From contig NZ_JAPWGW010000003.1 in assembly GCF_027213945.1 (NCBI RefSeq), positions 480,303 through 544,302 on the forward strand: 64,000 bases of DNA, in the 5' to 3' direction. Positions 37,226-45,660 of the stretch are shown one piece after another. Below the pieces are notes generated by a model, which saw only the letters and a program-made list of their open reading frames with translations, ran no database searches and was not told the DNA's origin. Numbering within the stretch: position 1 is the first letter of the stretch; each line of letters begins with the position of its first letter. Origin of the DNA: Henriciella marina. GTDB taxonomy: Bacteria > Pseudomonadota > Alphaproteobacteria > Caulobacterales > Hyphomonadaceae. Made by a program: the position numbers and the translations under genes.

Positions 37226-37522
37226 ATGTCCAAAGCCCCTGTCGGCTCTAAAGCCAATCCGTCCGAATTTGACGTTCTTTCCAAGCTTGGTGAGGACGAG
37301 CCCTACTTCGTGATCCGTGCGCATGACCCGCTCTCTTCGGCGCTTGTTGAGCTGCATGCCTATATTGGCGCAGGTCAGGCTGGCGCTGCGCACAACAAGC
37401 TTGCCGAGATCATGGCGCTCACCTCCGCCCGTGCCCCGCGCCCGGCCTCCAGCCCGAAATACCGGGAGACCTTTGCGATCTCGCTGGCCATGGAGCAGTG
37501 GCGCGACCAGCACCAGGACTAG
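37226..37522 (+). CDS. Small hypothetical protein
   Basis: 98 residues, soluble, MSKAPVGSKANPSEFDVLSK at the start and a conserved-looking core DEPYFVIRAHDPLSSALVELH. No recognised domain. A longer frame from 37181 has no ribosome-binding site; AAAGG lies upstream of the chosen ATG. It precedes the GNAT gene by 4 bp and is probably co-transcribed with it. Confidence 0.65.
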   Translation: MSKAPVGSKANPSEFDVLSKLGEDEPYFVIRAHDPLSSALVELHAYIGAGQAGAAHNKLAEIMALTSARAPRPASSPKYRETFAISLAMEQWRDQHQD

Positions 37523-37526
37523 CTTG

Positions 37527-38126
37527 ATGCAGCTGCCGGACGCCCCGTTCGCCAATGATTACGTTCGGCTCGTGCCGTTCGATCCGGGCGTTCATGCCGG
37601 CCAGCTGCGTGACATGGCAGAGCGCTCCGGTGAGCGCCTCGCCACGTGGCCTTTCTACAATCCGCCGGGCGACTGGATCACCCCCTGGACGAAGACAATC
37701 CGCCAGCGCACCGAGGCAGGCACGCTGCGGCCGTTTGCGGTCCTGATGCCGGATGGGCGCTTTGCCGGGATGACAGCCTACCTCAATCCGAATTCAGACT
37801 GGCGCAATGTAGAGGTCGGCATGACGATCTACGCGCCAGAGTTTCAGGGCGGCATCGTCAATCCAGCCAGCAAGCGGCTTCTGCTCGCCAATGCCTTCGA
37901 CGCCGGCGCCATCCGCGTCTACTTCCATGTCGATGAGCGCAACACCCGCTCGCGCCGCGCCGTGCTGAAGCTTGGTGCCACGCAGGAAGGCATCCTGCGC
38001 CACAACCGCATCCTGCCCGACGGCCATCTGCGCAATACGGTCGTCTTTTCGATCCTTGCCGAGGAATGGCCAGCAGTCCGCGACCGGCTTGACGCGCGGC
38101 TCGCAAATGGAGGCAAGGCGCCATGA
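37527..38126 (+). CDS. GNAT-family N-acetyltransferase (RimJ/RimL-like)
   Basis: 199 residues. The order YVRLVPFDPG, GMTAYLNPNSDWRNVEVGMTIY, AIRVYFHVDERNTRSRRAVLKLG and LRNTVVFSIL is that of the RimJ/RimL group, with acetyl-CoA binding in the NxRS segment. The acceptor is unknown. The start is the ATG 4 bp after the small upstream gene. Its stop overlaps the next start (ATGA). Confidence 0.88.
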   Translation: MQLPDAPFANDYVRLVPFDPGVHAGQLRDMAERSGERLATWPFYNPPGDWITPWTKTIRQRTEAGTLRPFAVLMPDGRFAGMTAYLNPNSDWRNVEVGMTIYAPEFQGGIVNPASKRLLLANAFDAGAIRVYFHVDERNTRSRRAVLKLGATQEGILRHNRILPDGHLRNTVVFSILAEEWPAVRDRLDARLANGGKAP

Positions 38127-38299
38127 CCACGCCCATCAATCTCAACAAGGCGCGCAAACAGAAGAAGCGCGCCGAGACCGAGAAGAAAGCCGCCGAGAAC
38201 CGGGGGAAGTTCGGCCGCACCAAGGCTGAGAAGACCGCCCAGAAATCAGAAACGGCCCGCGCCAGTAAAGGCCTCGACGGCGCAAAGCGGGAACAGTAG
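38123..38299 (+). CDS. DUF4169-like small basic protein
   Basis: 58 residues, very Lys/Arg/Glu-rich (TPINLNKARKQKKRAETEKK, then NRGKFGRTKAEK). This is the DUF4169 pattern found widely in alphaproteobacteria, of unknown function. It overlaps the GNAT stop by four bases, so the two are translationally coupled. Too short for routine gene calling. Confidence 0.8.
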   Translation: MTTPINLNKARKQKKRAETEKKAAENRGKFGRTKAEKTAQKSETARASKGLDGAKREQ

Positions 38300-38355
38300 C
38301 GCATAAAGCGGCGTTCAATTCTGGTCGTTAACTTCCAGAAAGGAACAGCACGCCC

Positions 38356-38442
38356 ATGTCCCGCATCCTGCTCACCACCAGCGTCGTGTCAGTCAGCTTT
38401 CTGCTGGCGACCATGATCGGCTTCCTGATGGGCGCCGCCTGA
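38356..38442 (+). CDS. Possible 28-residue membrane peptide
   Basis: MSRILLTTSVVSVSFLLATM then IGFLMGAA and TGA. It is a single hydrophobic helix with AAAGGA upstream at slightly long spacing. It follows the DUF4169 gene by 56 bp. Evidence is only the frame, the site and the helix. Confidence 0.35.
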   Translation: MSRILLTTSVVSVSFLLATMIGFLMGAA

Positions 38443-38458
38443 ACGACGCCCAACTCAC

Positions 38459-39481
38459 CTAGTTTATGGCTGGCGCCGTGTACCCTGTCAGCCGGTCCAG
38501 AACCTGCAGGCCGTTGCGGTAGGCCGAGAGGCGCGACAGCGAGTCTGCATATTGCGGGTCAACCTGCATGCCAGAGGCGCGAGCCTGCTGCGCCGCCTCG
38601 GCATAGAGTGCATGAGCCTCGTTGAAATTCGCTGCAGATTCGTAGCAGGCCGCAAGATTATGCGTGACCGCAGGCGCTGACGGGTACTGGACATGCAGAT
38701 CCTGCCACACTGCGCAGGAGGCATCGGGCGAGCGATTGCCTGCATCGACAGCAGATTCAAAGCGCGGGTCGGCCGCGACAACCGGGTCCATCGCATCCTT
38801 GACGAATACCGCCCTCATAACCGCATTTCGCGGCGCAATTTCATTGCGAATGTCACTTAGCGTGCTGACCAGTGCATCGCGCACCAGACCTGGCGGGGGC
38901 TGCATGCCCGCAGACAGGCCATAGGTCCAGCCGCCGCCATGACCCCGGCGTCCGCGGCGCCCGACAACGTAGACGTCTTCACAGCTCTCGGCGCTCGAGC
39001 TTCCGAAAAAAGTGTCCTGATAGATCATCCGGCCGCTGCCATACTCGATCAGGCGCGGGGTCACCGAGACATTCACCGTCTCACGCAGGCAGATCTGCTC
39101 GACTTCGGCCCGGCGCTCACAGTCAAACGGTCCATCCCATTCCACACACTCGGTCTGGGAGGTTGAGTATTCTTCGGCCTCATAACCTTCAATATCGATA
39201 TTGCCTTCATAGATGCCAGCACGCTGCCCATCGGGCACATAGCCATCACTGTACCGGGCAATGCTGAACCAGGGCATCCCGTCAAAGGTTGCGTTGGAGA
39301 GCATCGCCTCGAACTCAGACGCATACCAGTTTCCCGCAGGCCCATTGAACCGGCCAACATCGACCGTTCGGGTTTCAACCGCTTCAGTGTTCGCAGGGAC
39401 AAGCCGCGCCGAATAGTCAATGCCCGGCGTTGCGCACGCTGTAAGTCCTGCGACAGCTATCAGACTAAGTGCTAATTTCAT
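38459..39481 (-). CDS. Hypothetical lipoprotein with TPR-like C-terminus
   Basis: 340 residues from MKLALSLIAVAGLTACATPG; lipobox LTAC with the Cys at residue 16. The middle contains several Cys (SQTECVEWDGPFDCERRAEV and EQICLRE) and a Gly/Arg-rich loop GRRGRRGHGGG. The C-terminal ~90 residues have TPR-like helices (VTHNLAACYESAANFNEAHALY). No family is recognised. The frame extends upstream to 39598 but the lipobox and GGGG site favour this start. Confidence 0.75.
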   Translation of the reverse strand: MKLALSLIAVAGLTACATPGIDYSARLVPANTEAVETRTVDVGRFNGPAGNWYASEFEAMLSNATFDGMPWFSIARYSDGYVPDGQRAGIYEGNIDIEGYEAEEYSTSQTECVEWDGPFDCERRAEVEQICLRETVNVSVTPRLIEYGSGRMIYQDTFFGSSSAESCEDVYVVGRRGRRGHGGGWTYGLSAGMQPPPGLVRDALVSTLSDIRNEIAPRNAVMRAVFVKDAMDPVVAADPRFESAVDAGNRSPDASCAVWQDLHVQYPSAPAVTHNLAACYESAANFNEAHALYAEAAQQARASGMQVDPQYADSLSRLSAYRNGLQVLDRLTGYTAPAIN

Positions 39482-39633
39482 TTCCGGTCCCCCCATTATC
39501 TGTCGAGAGTGGCACCAGTGTTCGCAATCATCAAGTGAACTGACCCTGAATACTTTCTCAATAAGAAAAACATTGAACCTCCCTCCTTCATACGCCATCT
39601 GCCAGACCAGACTTTTGCAATGGGAGTATTCGC

Positions 39634-40746
39634 ATGTCCTCAGCCGCCGCCCTGTTTGAACCCTTCAAGCTAAAATCGCTGGAGCTCGACAACCGGATCG
39701 TCATGGCGCCGATGACCCGCGGTTTCAGCCCGGACGGCGTACCGACCGATGATGTTGCCGCATATTACGCTCGCCGCGCTGCTGCCGATGTTGGCCTTAT
39801 CCTTTCCGAAGGCACGCTGGTGCGCCGCAAGGGCGCGTCTGACAATCCAAACTATCCCCTCTTCCACACCGATGCGGCCCTGTCCGGCTGGCAGAAGGTC
39901 ATCGAGGCTGTCCACGCCGAAGGCGGCAAGATGGGGCCTCAGATCTGGCACCAGGGCCTGCTGCGCAAGACCGGTACCGGTCATTTTCCGGACGCCCCGT
40001 CCGACAGCCCATCCGGCATCACCCATAAGGGCAAGCAGCTTTTCGAAGCGCCATCTGACGAAGAAGTCGCCGACATGGTCGCGGCCTACGCCGACGCTGC
40101 AAAGAGCGCAAAGGAGCTCGGCTTCGATACGCTCGAGATCCACGGCGCACACGGCTACCTCATCGACCAGTTCTTCTGGGACGTCATGAACAGGCGCGAG
40201 GACAAATATGGCGGCAGCCTACCAGAGCGCGCGCGCTTTGCCGGTGAGATCATCTCTGAAATCCGCAAGGCGGTCGGCCCCGATATGCCGATTATCCTGC
40301 GCTTCTCGCAGTGGAAGCAGCAGGACTATGCCGCACGCCTCGCTGAGACCCCGCAGGAGTTCGAAGCCTTCCTCAAGGTCTTCGTCGACGCAGGCGTCGA
40401 TATCCTCCACGCCAGTCAGCGCCGCTTCTGGGAAGCAGAATTCCCTGAAGTCGACGGCGAGAAGGGCCTCAACACGGCAGGATGGGCGAAGAAGCTCACC
40501 GGCCTTCCAACCATCACGGTCGGGTCTGTTGGCCTCTCATCAGAATTCACCGGCGCGATGCGCGGCGAAGGTTCCAAGACACGCCCGATCACCGATGTGG
40601 TCGAGCGTCTGGAAAAAGGCGAGTTCGACCTCGTCGCCGTTGGCCGCGCTCTGCTCCAGGACCCGGAATGGGCAACCAAGGTCAAGGAAGGCCGCACTGA
40701 GGAGCTTTCCGACTATGACGCCAAGGCGATGGCGACGCTCTACTAG
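39634..40746 (+). CDS. Old yellow enzyme-type NADH:flavin oxidoreductase
   Basis: 370 residues, FMN-binding TIM barrel. RIVMAPMTRGFSPDG opens the barrel. IHGAHGYLIDQFFWDVMNRRED and YGGSLPERARFAGEII carry the His pair and the phosphate-binding loop. Such enzymes reduce activated C=C bonds. GGGAG lies before the ATG. A strong terminator follows the stop by about 20 bp. Confidence 0.92.
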   Translation: MSSAAALFEPFKLKSLELDNRIVMAPMTRGFSPDGVPTDDVAAYYARRAAADVGLILSEGTLVRRKGASDNPNYPLFHTDAALSGWQKVIEAVHAEGGKMGPQIWHQGLLRKTGTGHFPDAPSDSPSGITHKGKQLFEAPSDEEVADMVAAYADAAKSAKELGFDTLEIHGAHGYLIDQFFWDVMNRREDKYGGSLPERARFAGEIISEIRKAVGPDMPIILRFSQWKQQDYAARLAETPQEFEAFLKVFVDAGVDILHASQRRFWEAEFPEVDGEKGLNTAGWAKKLTGLPTITVGSVGLSSEFTGAMRGEGSKTRPITDVVERLEKGEFDLVAVGRALLQDPEWATKVKEGRTEELSDYDAKAMATLY

Positions 40747-40765
40747 AGCCACCTTCTCGAATGCA

Positions 40766-40802
40766 GAAAGGGCGGACCTCACGAAAGGTCCGCCCTTTTT
40801 CT
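40766..40802. terminator. Intrinsic terminator
   Basis: A 12-bp perfect stem AAAGGGCGGACC (40767-40778) / GGTCCGCCCTTT (40787-40798), loop TCACGAAA, then TTCTTT. It ends the old yellow enzyme transcript, and its A-rich other side could serve the convergent Pmp3-like gene. Confidence 0.85.
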
Positions 40803-40824
40803 TTGGCGTTATGCCCTACCGGTA

Positions 40825-40998
40825 TCAGACCGGTTCTGGCCCGCCCTTCGCGCTAATCCACAGGGCGTGGATCACCGCAGGCAGCCAGAAGAAGAAGCAT
40901 AGCACGATGTTGATGATGAGCTGCAGACCAACGCCGGCTTTCAGGAAGACCGCGATTGGTGGCAGGAAGATGGATAGAAGTATCTGGACCAGTGACAT
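40825..40998 (-). CDS. Pmp3/YqaE-family small membrane protein
   Basis: 57 residues: MSLVQILLSIFLPPIAVFLK, then AGVGLQLIINIVLCFFFWLP and AVIHALWISA. The FLPPxAVFLKxG and NIxLxxxxxLPxxIHAxW pattern is diagnostic of Pmp3/YqaE/stress-induced hydrophobic peptides. Two membrane helices. The family is linked to membrane potential and salt stress. A GGAAAC run lies before the ATG. It is convergent with the old yellow enzyme gene. Confidence 0.88.
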   Translation of the reverse strand: MSLVQILLSIFLPPIAVFLKAGVGLQLIINIVLCFFFWLPAVIHALWISAKGGPEPV

Positions 40999-41116
40999 GA
41001 ATGTTTCCTTTTGTTCAGATCAAGTAACGCGCGTTCTGCCTTCAGCGTTCCTGAAAATTAGTTGACAGTTCGCGCGGGCCAGTGCCTCCCTGTGCGCCTA
41101 TTACGGGGGAATACTG

Positions 41117-41659
41117 ATGAAACTGACCATTGTGATCGCCGCCATCGCCCTGCTCGGTGCCTGTGGTGAAAGGCCCGGGCCTGCACCTGACACCGCAGCC
41201 GAGGCGCCTGCGGCATATCCTGAGACGGAGATGGGCGAGACCGGCAATATGGCGAACGCGACGGACAACACAGTCGTCATCCAGCGCGTCTATGAGGGCT
41301 TCGCCAACGGCGATATGGCCGCCGTTCTGGCTGACTTTGCCGACGATATCGTCTGGAACGAAGCCGAAAACAGCCCGTATTCCGACCGTAATCCCTATGA
41401 AGGCGCCGACGAGATCGTCAGCGGCCTGTTTGCACGGCTTGGCGGCGAGTGGGCCTATTTCAATGCAACCCCGTCCGACTATGTCGCCGAAGATGACAAA
41501 GTCGTCGCGATTGGCCGCTACACCGCTGAACACGGTGAAACCGGCAAGTCGATGGACATTCCATTTGTGCATGTCTGGACGGTGAAGGACGGCAGGATCA
41601 CGGCCTTCCAGCAATATACAGACACGCTGACCCATACCGACGTCATGCAGGCGGACTGA
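41117..41659 (+). CDS. NTF2/SnoaL-like lipoprotein
   Basis: 180 residues. Signal MKLTIVIAAIALLGACGERP with lipobox LGAC, Cys at residue 16. A low-complexity Ala/Pro linker follows, then an NTF2-like fold (about 58-178): VIQRVYEGFANGDMAAVLAD, FADDIVWNEAE, HVWTVKDGRITAFQQYTDT. This resembles ketosteroid isomerase-like proteins; no catalytic role can be assigned. A GGGGGAA run lies before the ATG. Confidence 0.82.
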   Translation: MKLTIVIAAIALLGACGERPGPAPDTAAEAPAAYPETEMGETGNMANATDNTVVIQRVYEGFANGDMAAVLADFADDIVWNEAENSPYSDRNPYEGADEIVSGLFARLGGEWAYFNATPSDYVAEDDKVVAIGRYTAEHGETGKSMDIPFVHVWTVKDGRITAFQQYTDTLTHTDVMQAD

Positions 41660-41728
41660 CTAAAATTTCCGCGTGACTACCCCAGCGGCAGACCGATCAC
41701 CCTGGCAAAAAAAATCAGGGAGAACGCC

Positions 41729-42532
41729 ATGAGCTACGAGCAGATCAAGGTTGAGACGCGGGGCAATGTCTGCCTCATCACGCTCAACCGCCCGGAAAAA
41801 CTGAACGCCTGGACCCCGGACATGAGCCGGGAACTGGGTCAGGCGATCACGGCGGCGAATGAAGACGAAGACATTGGCGCCATCGTCATGACCGGCGAGG
41901 GCCGCGGCTTCTGCGCGGGCGCAGACATGTCCTACTTCCAGAACAATATCGACGCGTCCGAAACCAGGGCCCACAAGCGCGACGGCGGTATCGACTGGAT
42001 TTCCCTCATCCGCTCGTCAAAGCCCTGCATCGCTGCGGTTAACGGCCCGGCCTTCGGCATTGGCGTGACGCAGATCCTGTCCTTCGACATGATCATTGCC
42101 TCGACCGTCTCGAAGTTTGGTCTCGTTTTTGTCCGCGTTGGCATCGTCCCGGAGCTTGCGAGTTCTCACTTTCTTGTCCAGCGCGTCGGTTGGGGCAAGG
42201 CACATGACCTCCTGCTCACTGCCCGGCCTGTTTCAGGCGCAGAAGCCATGGAGCTCGGCCTCGCAGACCGCCTGTCAGAACCTGAAACCCTGCTGGACGA
42301 TGCGCTGGCGCTCGCCGGACAGATGGCCGCCAATCCATCGCCCATGCTGCGCATGACGAAACAGCTTCTCAGCGCCAATAGCTGCGACACTGACACGGCC
42401 CGCATCCAGGCCCGCGAGCATGAGAGCCTCGAGGTCTGCTACACCCTGCCAGAGCACAAGGAAGCCGTCGCCGCCTTCACCGAGAAGCGCGCCCCGGACT
42501 TCAAGGCCGCGCGGGCGAAGGTTGGAGGGTAA
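41729..42532 (+). CDS. Enoyl-CoA hydratase/isomerase family protein
   Basis: 267 residues, crotonase fold. ITLNRPEKLNAWTPDMS, VMTGEGRGFCAGADMSYF (oxyanion-hole and acyl-CoA site) and FGLVFVRVGIVPELASSHFLVQRVG (catalytic Glu region) are visible. These enzymes act on enoyl-CoA in fatty-acid degradation; the exact substrate is unknown. AGGGAGAACGCC precedes the ATG. Confidence 0.9.
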   Translation: MSYEQIKVETRGNVCLITLNRPEKLNAWTPDMSRELGQAITAANEDEDIGAIVMTGEGRGFCAGADMSYFQNNIDASETRAHKRDGGIDWISLIRSSKPCIAAVNGPAFGIGVTQILSFDMIIASTVSKFGLVFVRVGIVPELASSHFLVQRVGWGKAHDLLLTARPVSGAEAMELGLADRLSEPETLLDDALALAGQMAANPSPMLRMTKQLLSANSCDTDTARIQAREHESLEVCYTLPEHKEAVAAFTEKRAPDFKAARAKVGG

Positions 42533-42553
42533 ACGCGGGGCCCCACCCGGCCC

Positions 42554-43105
42554 TTAAGCCCGCTCGTAAGCCTCTTTCATCCTGGCCTTGAGCTCGTCAT
42601 CGACCTCTTCGACCATCTGGATCTTCATCTTGTGCGTGCACATGCTGCCCGGCTTTTCTTCGATAAGCCGCAGCGTTCCGGCCTCACCCTTTAAGTTCAA
42701 GCCAATATCTATCCGGGACTTGGTCGCCGGGGTCACGACGGCAAAATTCTTCGAGCGGCGAAACGCGACGGAGGTCTTCTTCGGCGAAATCTCGACATCA
42801 TCGCCCAGCGATCGGGCGAAGGCTTCCAGCGCATCATAGACCGGCTTTAAATTCTTCTTGCCCTCATACTGGCCGGCCAGCATGTCCCCCTCATCGGCAT
42901 CAAGCCTTCCCTTTGCTGCCTGGCAGACAAGATTGGCGTGGCCATGACCAAAGCCGTGCTCGGTCTTCAGCATCTTCATCTGCTCGCCGTGCTTTTCCAG
43001 TCCGCTCGACTGGACCAGCTTCACCCAATCGTCGAACGGCTTGCCGGTCTTATCGGCGATCGTCGTCTTCATCGTATCGAGCGCGGCATTCTGTTTATCT
43101 GTCAT
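42554..43105 (-). CDS. DUF4287/DUF5655-type protein
   Basis: 183 residues. The N-terminal half has the DUF4287 pattern: TGKPFDDWVKLVQSSGLEKHGEQ then MLKTEHGFGHGHANLV. The C-terminal half is a DUF5655-like domain (ISPKKTSVAFRRSKNFAVVTPATKSRIDIGLN). Function unknown. It is third in the unit ArsR - AHSA1 - DUF4287 and lies 15 bp after the AHSA1 gene. Confidence 0.85.
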   Translation of the reverse strand: MTDKQNAALDTMKTTIADKTGKPFDDWVKLVQSSGLEKHGEQMKMLKTEHGFGHGHANLVCQAAKGRLDADEGDMLAGQYEGKKNLKPVYDALEAFARSLGDDVEISPKKTSVAFRRSKNFAVVTPATKSRIDIGLNLKGEAGTLRLIEEKPGSMCTHKMKIQMVEEVDDELKARMKEAYERA

Positions 43106-43120
43106 GGGTCTTCCTCCCGT

Positions 43121-43672
43121 TTAGCGCTTGAGCGGCCAGTTCTCAATCCTGCAGGCAGATGGAGTCATGAACCCCATCACCGGCCCTAGCATCATCACCA
43201 TTTTCCCACTGAAGCCCGGCTTGCCGGTTTCGACCAGCGACTTCAGGTTCTGCGTGATGAAGCTTCCCCCTTGATGCATCGACTTGGCCGTCTTCGTGCC
43301 CGCTGGCACACCGGTCGTGACAAGCGAGAATTCGACGCCCTCAGGCGTTTCCCTCAACTCGTAAGTGACCGTACAGTCGTCATCATCCCACTGGGTAAAC
43401 TTGAATGTGTGCGCATAACGGTGAGGTGGTGAGAACTCCAACACCTCGCCAACGACGCTGGCATATTTACGGTTCGGTGTGACCATGCGCATCCGGTTGC
43501 CCGGCTTCAGCGCGGCGTCTTCCGCCTCGCACACGGCGCCGAAGAAGAAAGGCAACACCTCGTCGGTCTTCACCAGGGTATTCCATACCACTTCAATCGG
43601 CGCATCGATCATCGCCTTGTAGACCTGACGGTCCTCGGCAGTGCCTGCCACTTCCATTCCTGTCTCGCTCAT
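43121..43672 (-). CDS. AHSA1/SRPBCC-family protein
   Basis: 183 residues. START-like fold: YKAMIDAPIEVVWNTLVKTDEVLPFFFG, SPPHRYAHTFKFTQWDDDD and YELRETPEGVEFSLVTTGVP are typical of AHSA1 proteins paired with ArsR regulators. It overlaps the ArsR gene by four bases. Ligand and role unknown. Confidence 0.87.
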   Translation of the reverse strand: MSETGMEVAGTAEDRQVYKAMIDAPIEVVWNTLVKTDEVLPFFFGAVCEAEDAALKPGNRMRMVTPNRKYASVVGEVLEFSPPHRYAHTFKFTQWDDDDCTVTYELRETPEGVEFSLVTTGVPAGTKTAKSMHQGGSFITQNLKSLVETGKPGFSGKMVMMLGPVMGFMTPSACRIENWPLKR

Positions 43673-44019
43673 TGGTCTTCCCTTCTTCCTTTTGCGGCCG
43701 CTTCGGCCAAAGCCTTTATCGACGTGACCCGCCCGGCAAATGGCTCGCTATAGGCATCCAGCCAGCGCTCCTGGATCATCCGGATAGGGACAGCATTAAG
43801 ATAGAGATGGCGGGTGCGCCCTTGCTTCTCGCTGATGATGAGACCCGCCTTTTCCAGCACGGAAAGGTGATTCATCACCGCGATTCGGCTGACATCGAAC
43901 GCCTTGGCCAACTCCCCCACACTCACGCCGGGCCTTGCCTTCAGAATATCCAGCATCTCGCGTCGGCTCTCATGAGAAAGCGCGTGAAAAACCGCCGACA
44001 TGTCATCACTGGTAATCAT
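43669..44019 (-). CDS. ArsR-type winged-helix repressor
   Basis: 116 residues. The winged helix is complete: AVFHALSHESRREMLDILKARPGVSVGELAKAFDV, the recognition helix SRIAVMNHLSVLEKAGLI, then the wing ISEKQGRTRHLYLN. No metal-binding ELCVC box is present, so it is not a classical metal sensor; this subtype usually regulates its AHSA1 neighbour. A palindrome covers its own start codon, which suggests autorepression. Confidence 0.9.
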   Translation of the reverse strand: MITSDDMSAVFHALSHESRREMLDILKARPGVSVGELAKAFDVSRIAVMNHLSVLEKAGLIISEKQGRTRHLYLNAVPIRMIQERWLDAYSEPFAGRVTSIKALAEAAAKGRREDQ

Positions 44020-44037
44020 GTAATTACATAATTACAT
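44018..44037 (-). promoter_or_regulatory. Palindromic operator of the ArsR-AHSA1 operon
   Basis: ATGTAATTACAT at 44018-44029 is a perfect 12-bp palindrome overlapping the ArsR start codon, and TAATTACA occurs twice in tandem (44021-44028, 44029-44036). The AT-rich block stands out from G+C-rich surroundings and is the likely binding site of the ArsR protein. Confidence 0.55.
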
Positions 44038-44281
44038 ATTTTGGCGAAGATCAAGTCTTCTCAGCTTTTGCATTTTTCCGGTGGGGCGTCTCGCGCACGT
44101 GTAATCAGACGGTAAGACCCCTCTGAGCTCGGCATGATGTGCTCCCCCCACCCACAGCCTGCATACACGTTAAGGTTATCAGACCGCATTATGGGAATCT
44201 GTCAAGTTCAGGACGCGCGAGCTGTGCGCGATGATCTGGCCGTCAGGCATCTGCGTAAACTGGGCAAAAAGGACCACACCC

Positions 44282-44827
44282 ATGCGCCTCAAAGCCCGCC
44301 TCGCCCCCGCCCTTCTTGCCGCCAGTGTCGCAGCTGGCGGCTGCGTCTCAAACTCTCTGGAAGACTTTTCAAGCGCTGATCAGACGCTCCGGCTGGAAGA
44401 CTATTTCCTTGGCGAGACGACTGCCTATGGCATCTTCGAGGACCGGTTCGGCAAGATCAGGCGCCAGTTCAAGGTCGACATTACAGGCACCTTGGATGGC
44501 GACACGCTGACCTTGGTGGAGGAGTTCGACTATAGCGATGGCGAGCAGGACACCCGCACCTGGACCATCGAGATTCTCGGCGATGGGCGGTATCGCGGCA
44601 CTGCGAACGACGTACCCGACATGGCGCAAGGACAGGCCGTCGGCAACGCCTTCAACTGGACTTACCGGGTCGACCTGAAGGTTGGCAACGGCACCTGGAA
44701 TGTCGGCTTCGACGACTGGATGTACCTGCTACAGGATGGGGTGCTGCTGAACAGGGCCTATGTCACCCGCTTCGGCCTGCGCATCGGCGAAGTGACCATC
44801 GCTTTCAGCAAACCAGACGCAGGCTGA
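44282..44827 (+). CDS. DUF3833 lipoprotein
   Basis: 181 residues. Signal MRLKARLAPALLAASVAAGG with the lipobox ending at Cys (AGGC). The DUF3833 domain is clear: LRLEDYFLGETTAYGIFEDRFGKIRRQFKVD, EEFDYSDGEQDTRTW and FNWTYRVDLKV. Periplasmic, calycin-like, unknown role. AAGGA precedes the ATG; a longer frame from 44231 was rejected. Confidence 0.88.
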   Translation: MRLKARLAPALLAASVAAGGCVSNSLEDFSSADQTLRLEDYFLGETTAYGIFEDRFGKIRRQFKVDITGTLDGDTLTLVEEFDYSDGEQDTRTWTIEILGDGRYRGTANDVPDMAQGQAVGNAFNWTYRVDLKVGNGTWNVGFDDWMYLLQDGVLLNRAYVTRFGLRIGEVTIAFSKPDAG

Positions 44828-44828
44828 G

Positions 44829-45443
44829 CTATGCGTCCTGCGTCCAGGCAGGCGCGCCGTTGCCGATCAGGCCAAAGAAACGGCGATCCGTATGTGCTGG
44901 TTCGGCACGGCGCAGTGGCAGGCCGGATGTCCGGCTGACAGCTTCGCTCGCGCGCGCCACAATCGTCTTGCGACCATTCTCGTGCGCGCCCGGATTGCGA
45001 TCTTCCCCCAGCAACATCAGCCGGCCGTCCTGCAGTTCGAGCCAATAAGCCATGACACTCATCTTCAGGCCGAGCACGCTATGGGTCTCCCGGCGGCGGC
45101 AGATGCCTTTGATGCTGCGATAGCTGATCTCGCCTTCAAAGCCTTTCGTCCGGTGGTGCGCGGCGCGATGGACAGGCAGCACCAGCATGACATGGCCAGG
45201 CCGAAGCGAAAGATGCCACTGATGCTTGAGGCGCATCACATGCTGGTGATTGATGGCGAGTGGCGCAAGAATGAGACCGATCGCGCAGGCAATCGTCGCC
45301 GCGAGGGCATCGCCCTGAACCAGAAGATAGGTGGCACCGGACAGCGACGCGAGCACCAGCCCCCACATCAGAAGGGCCACGAACGCAGAGGCGATCCGCG
45401 CCCCATACCCATATTCGAAAACGATCCGTTCTGGTTTCGCCAT
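44829..45443 (-). CDS. Hypothetical two-helix membrane protein
   Basis: 204 residues from MAKPERIVFEYGYGARIASA. Two membrane helices (about 15-37 and 42-60), then a soluble beta-rich part (WHLSLRPGHVMLVLPVHRAAHH, YRSIKGICRRRETHSVLG). The layout recalls bacterial PH-like membrane proteins, but no family is recognised with confidence. AGGTC lies before the chosen ATG; a longer frame from 45569 is rejected. Convergent with the DUF3833 gene, one base apart. Confidence 0.7.
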   Translation of the reverse strand: MAKPERIVFEYGYGARIASAFVALLMWGLVLASLSGATYLLVQGDALAATIACAIGLILAPLAINHQHVMRLKHQWHLSLRPGHVMLVLPVHRAAHHRTKGFEGEISYRSIKGICRRRETHSVLGLKMSVMAYWLELQDGRLMLLGEDRNPGAHENGRKTIVARASEAVSRTSGLPLRRAEPAHTDRRFFGLIGNGAPAWTQDA

Positions 45444-45660
45444 GACCTGCCCCATTCTGTCAGCACAAAGAAGAAGGCATCCGCAATTTCCGTGCCGGAA
45501 TTCATGAGGCATTAAGTGAGGTCCAGCGGACTCTGGCGCTGCCGCCACCATGCCGGGTCCAACGAGCATAGACCGGTTCGGTCCCGCCCCACTGGTGCAG
45601 GTTCTGCGGCGTCAGCACAGCCCACAGTCGGCCCCTGCCATTAAGGCCAATCCCTGCTAT

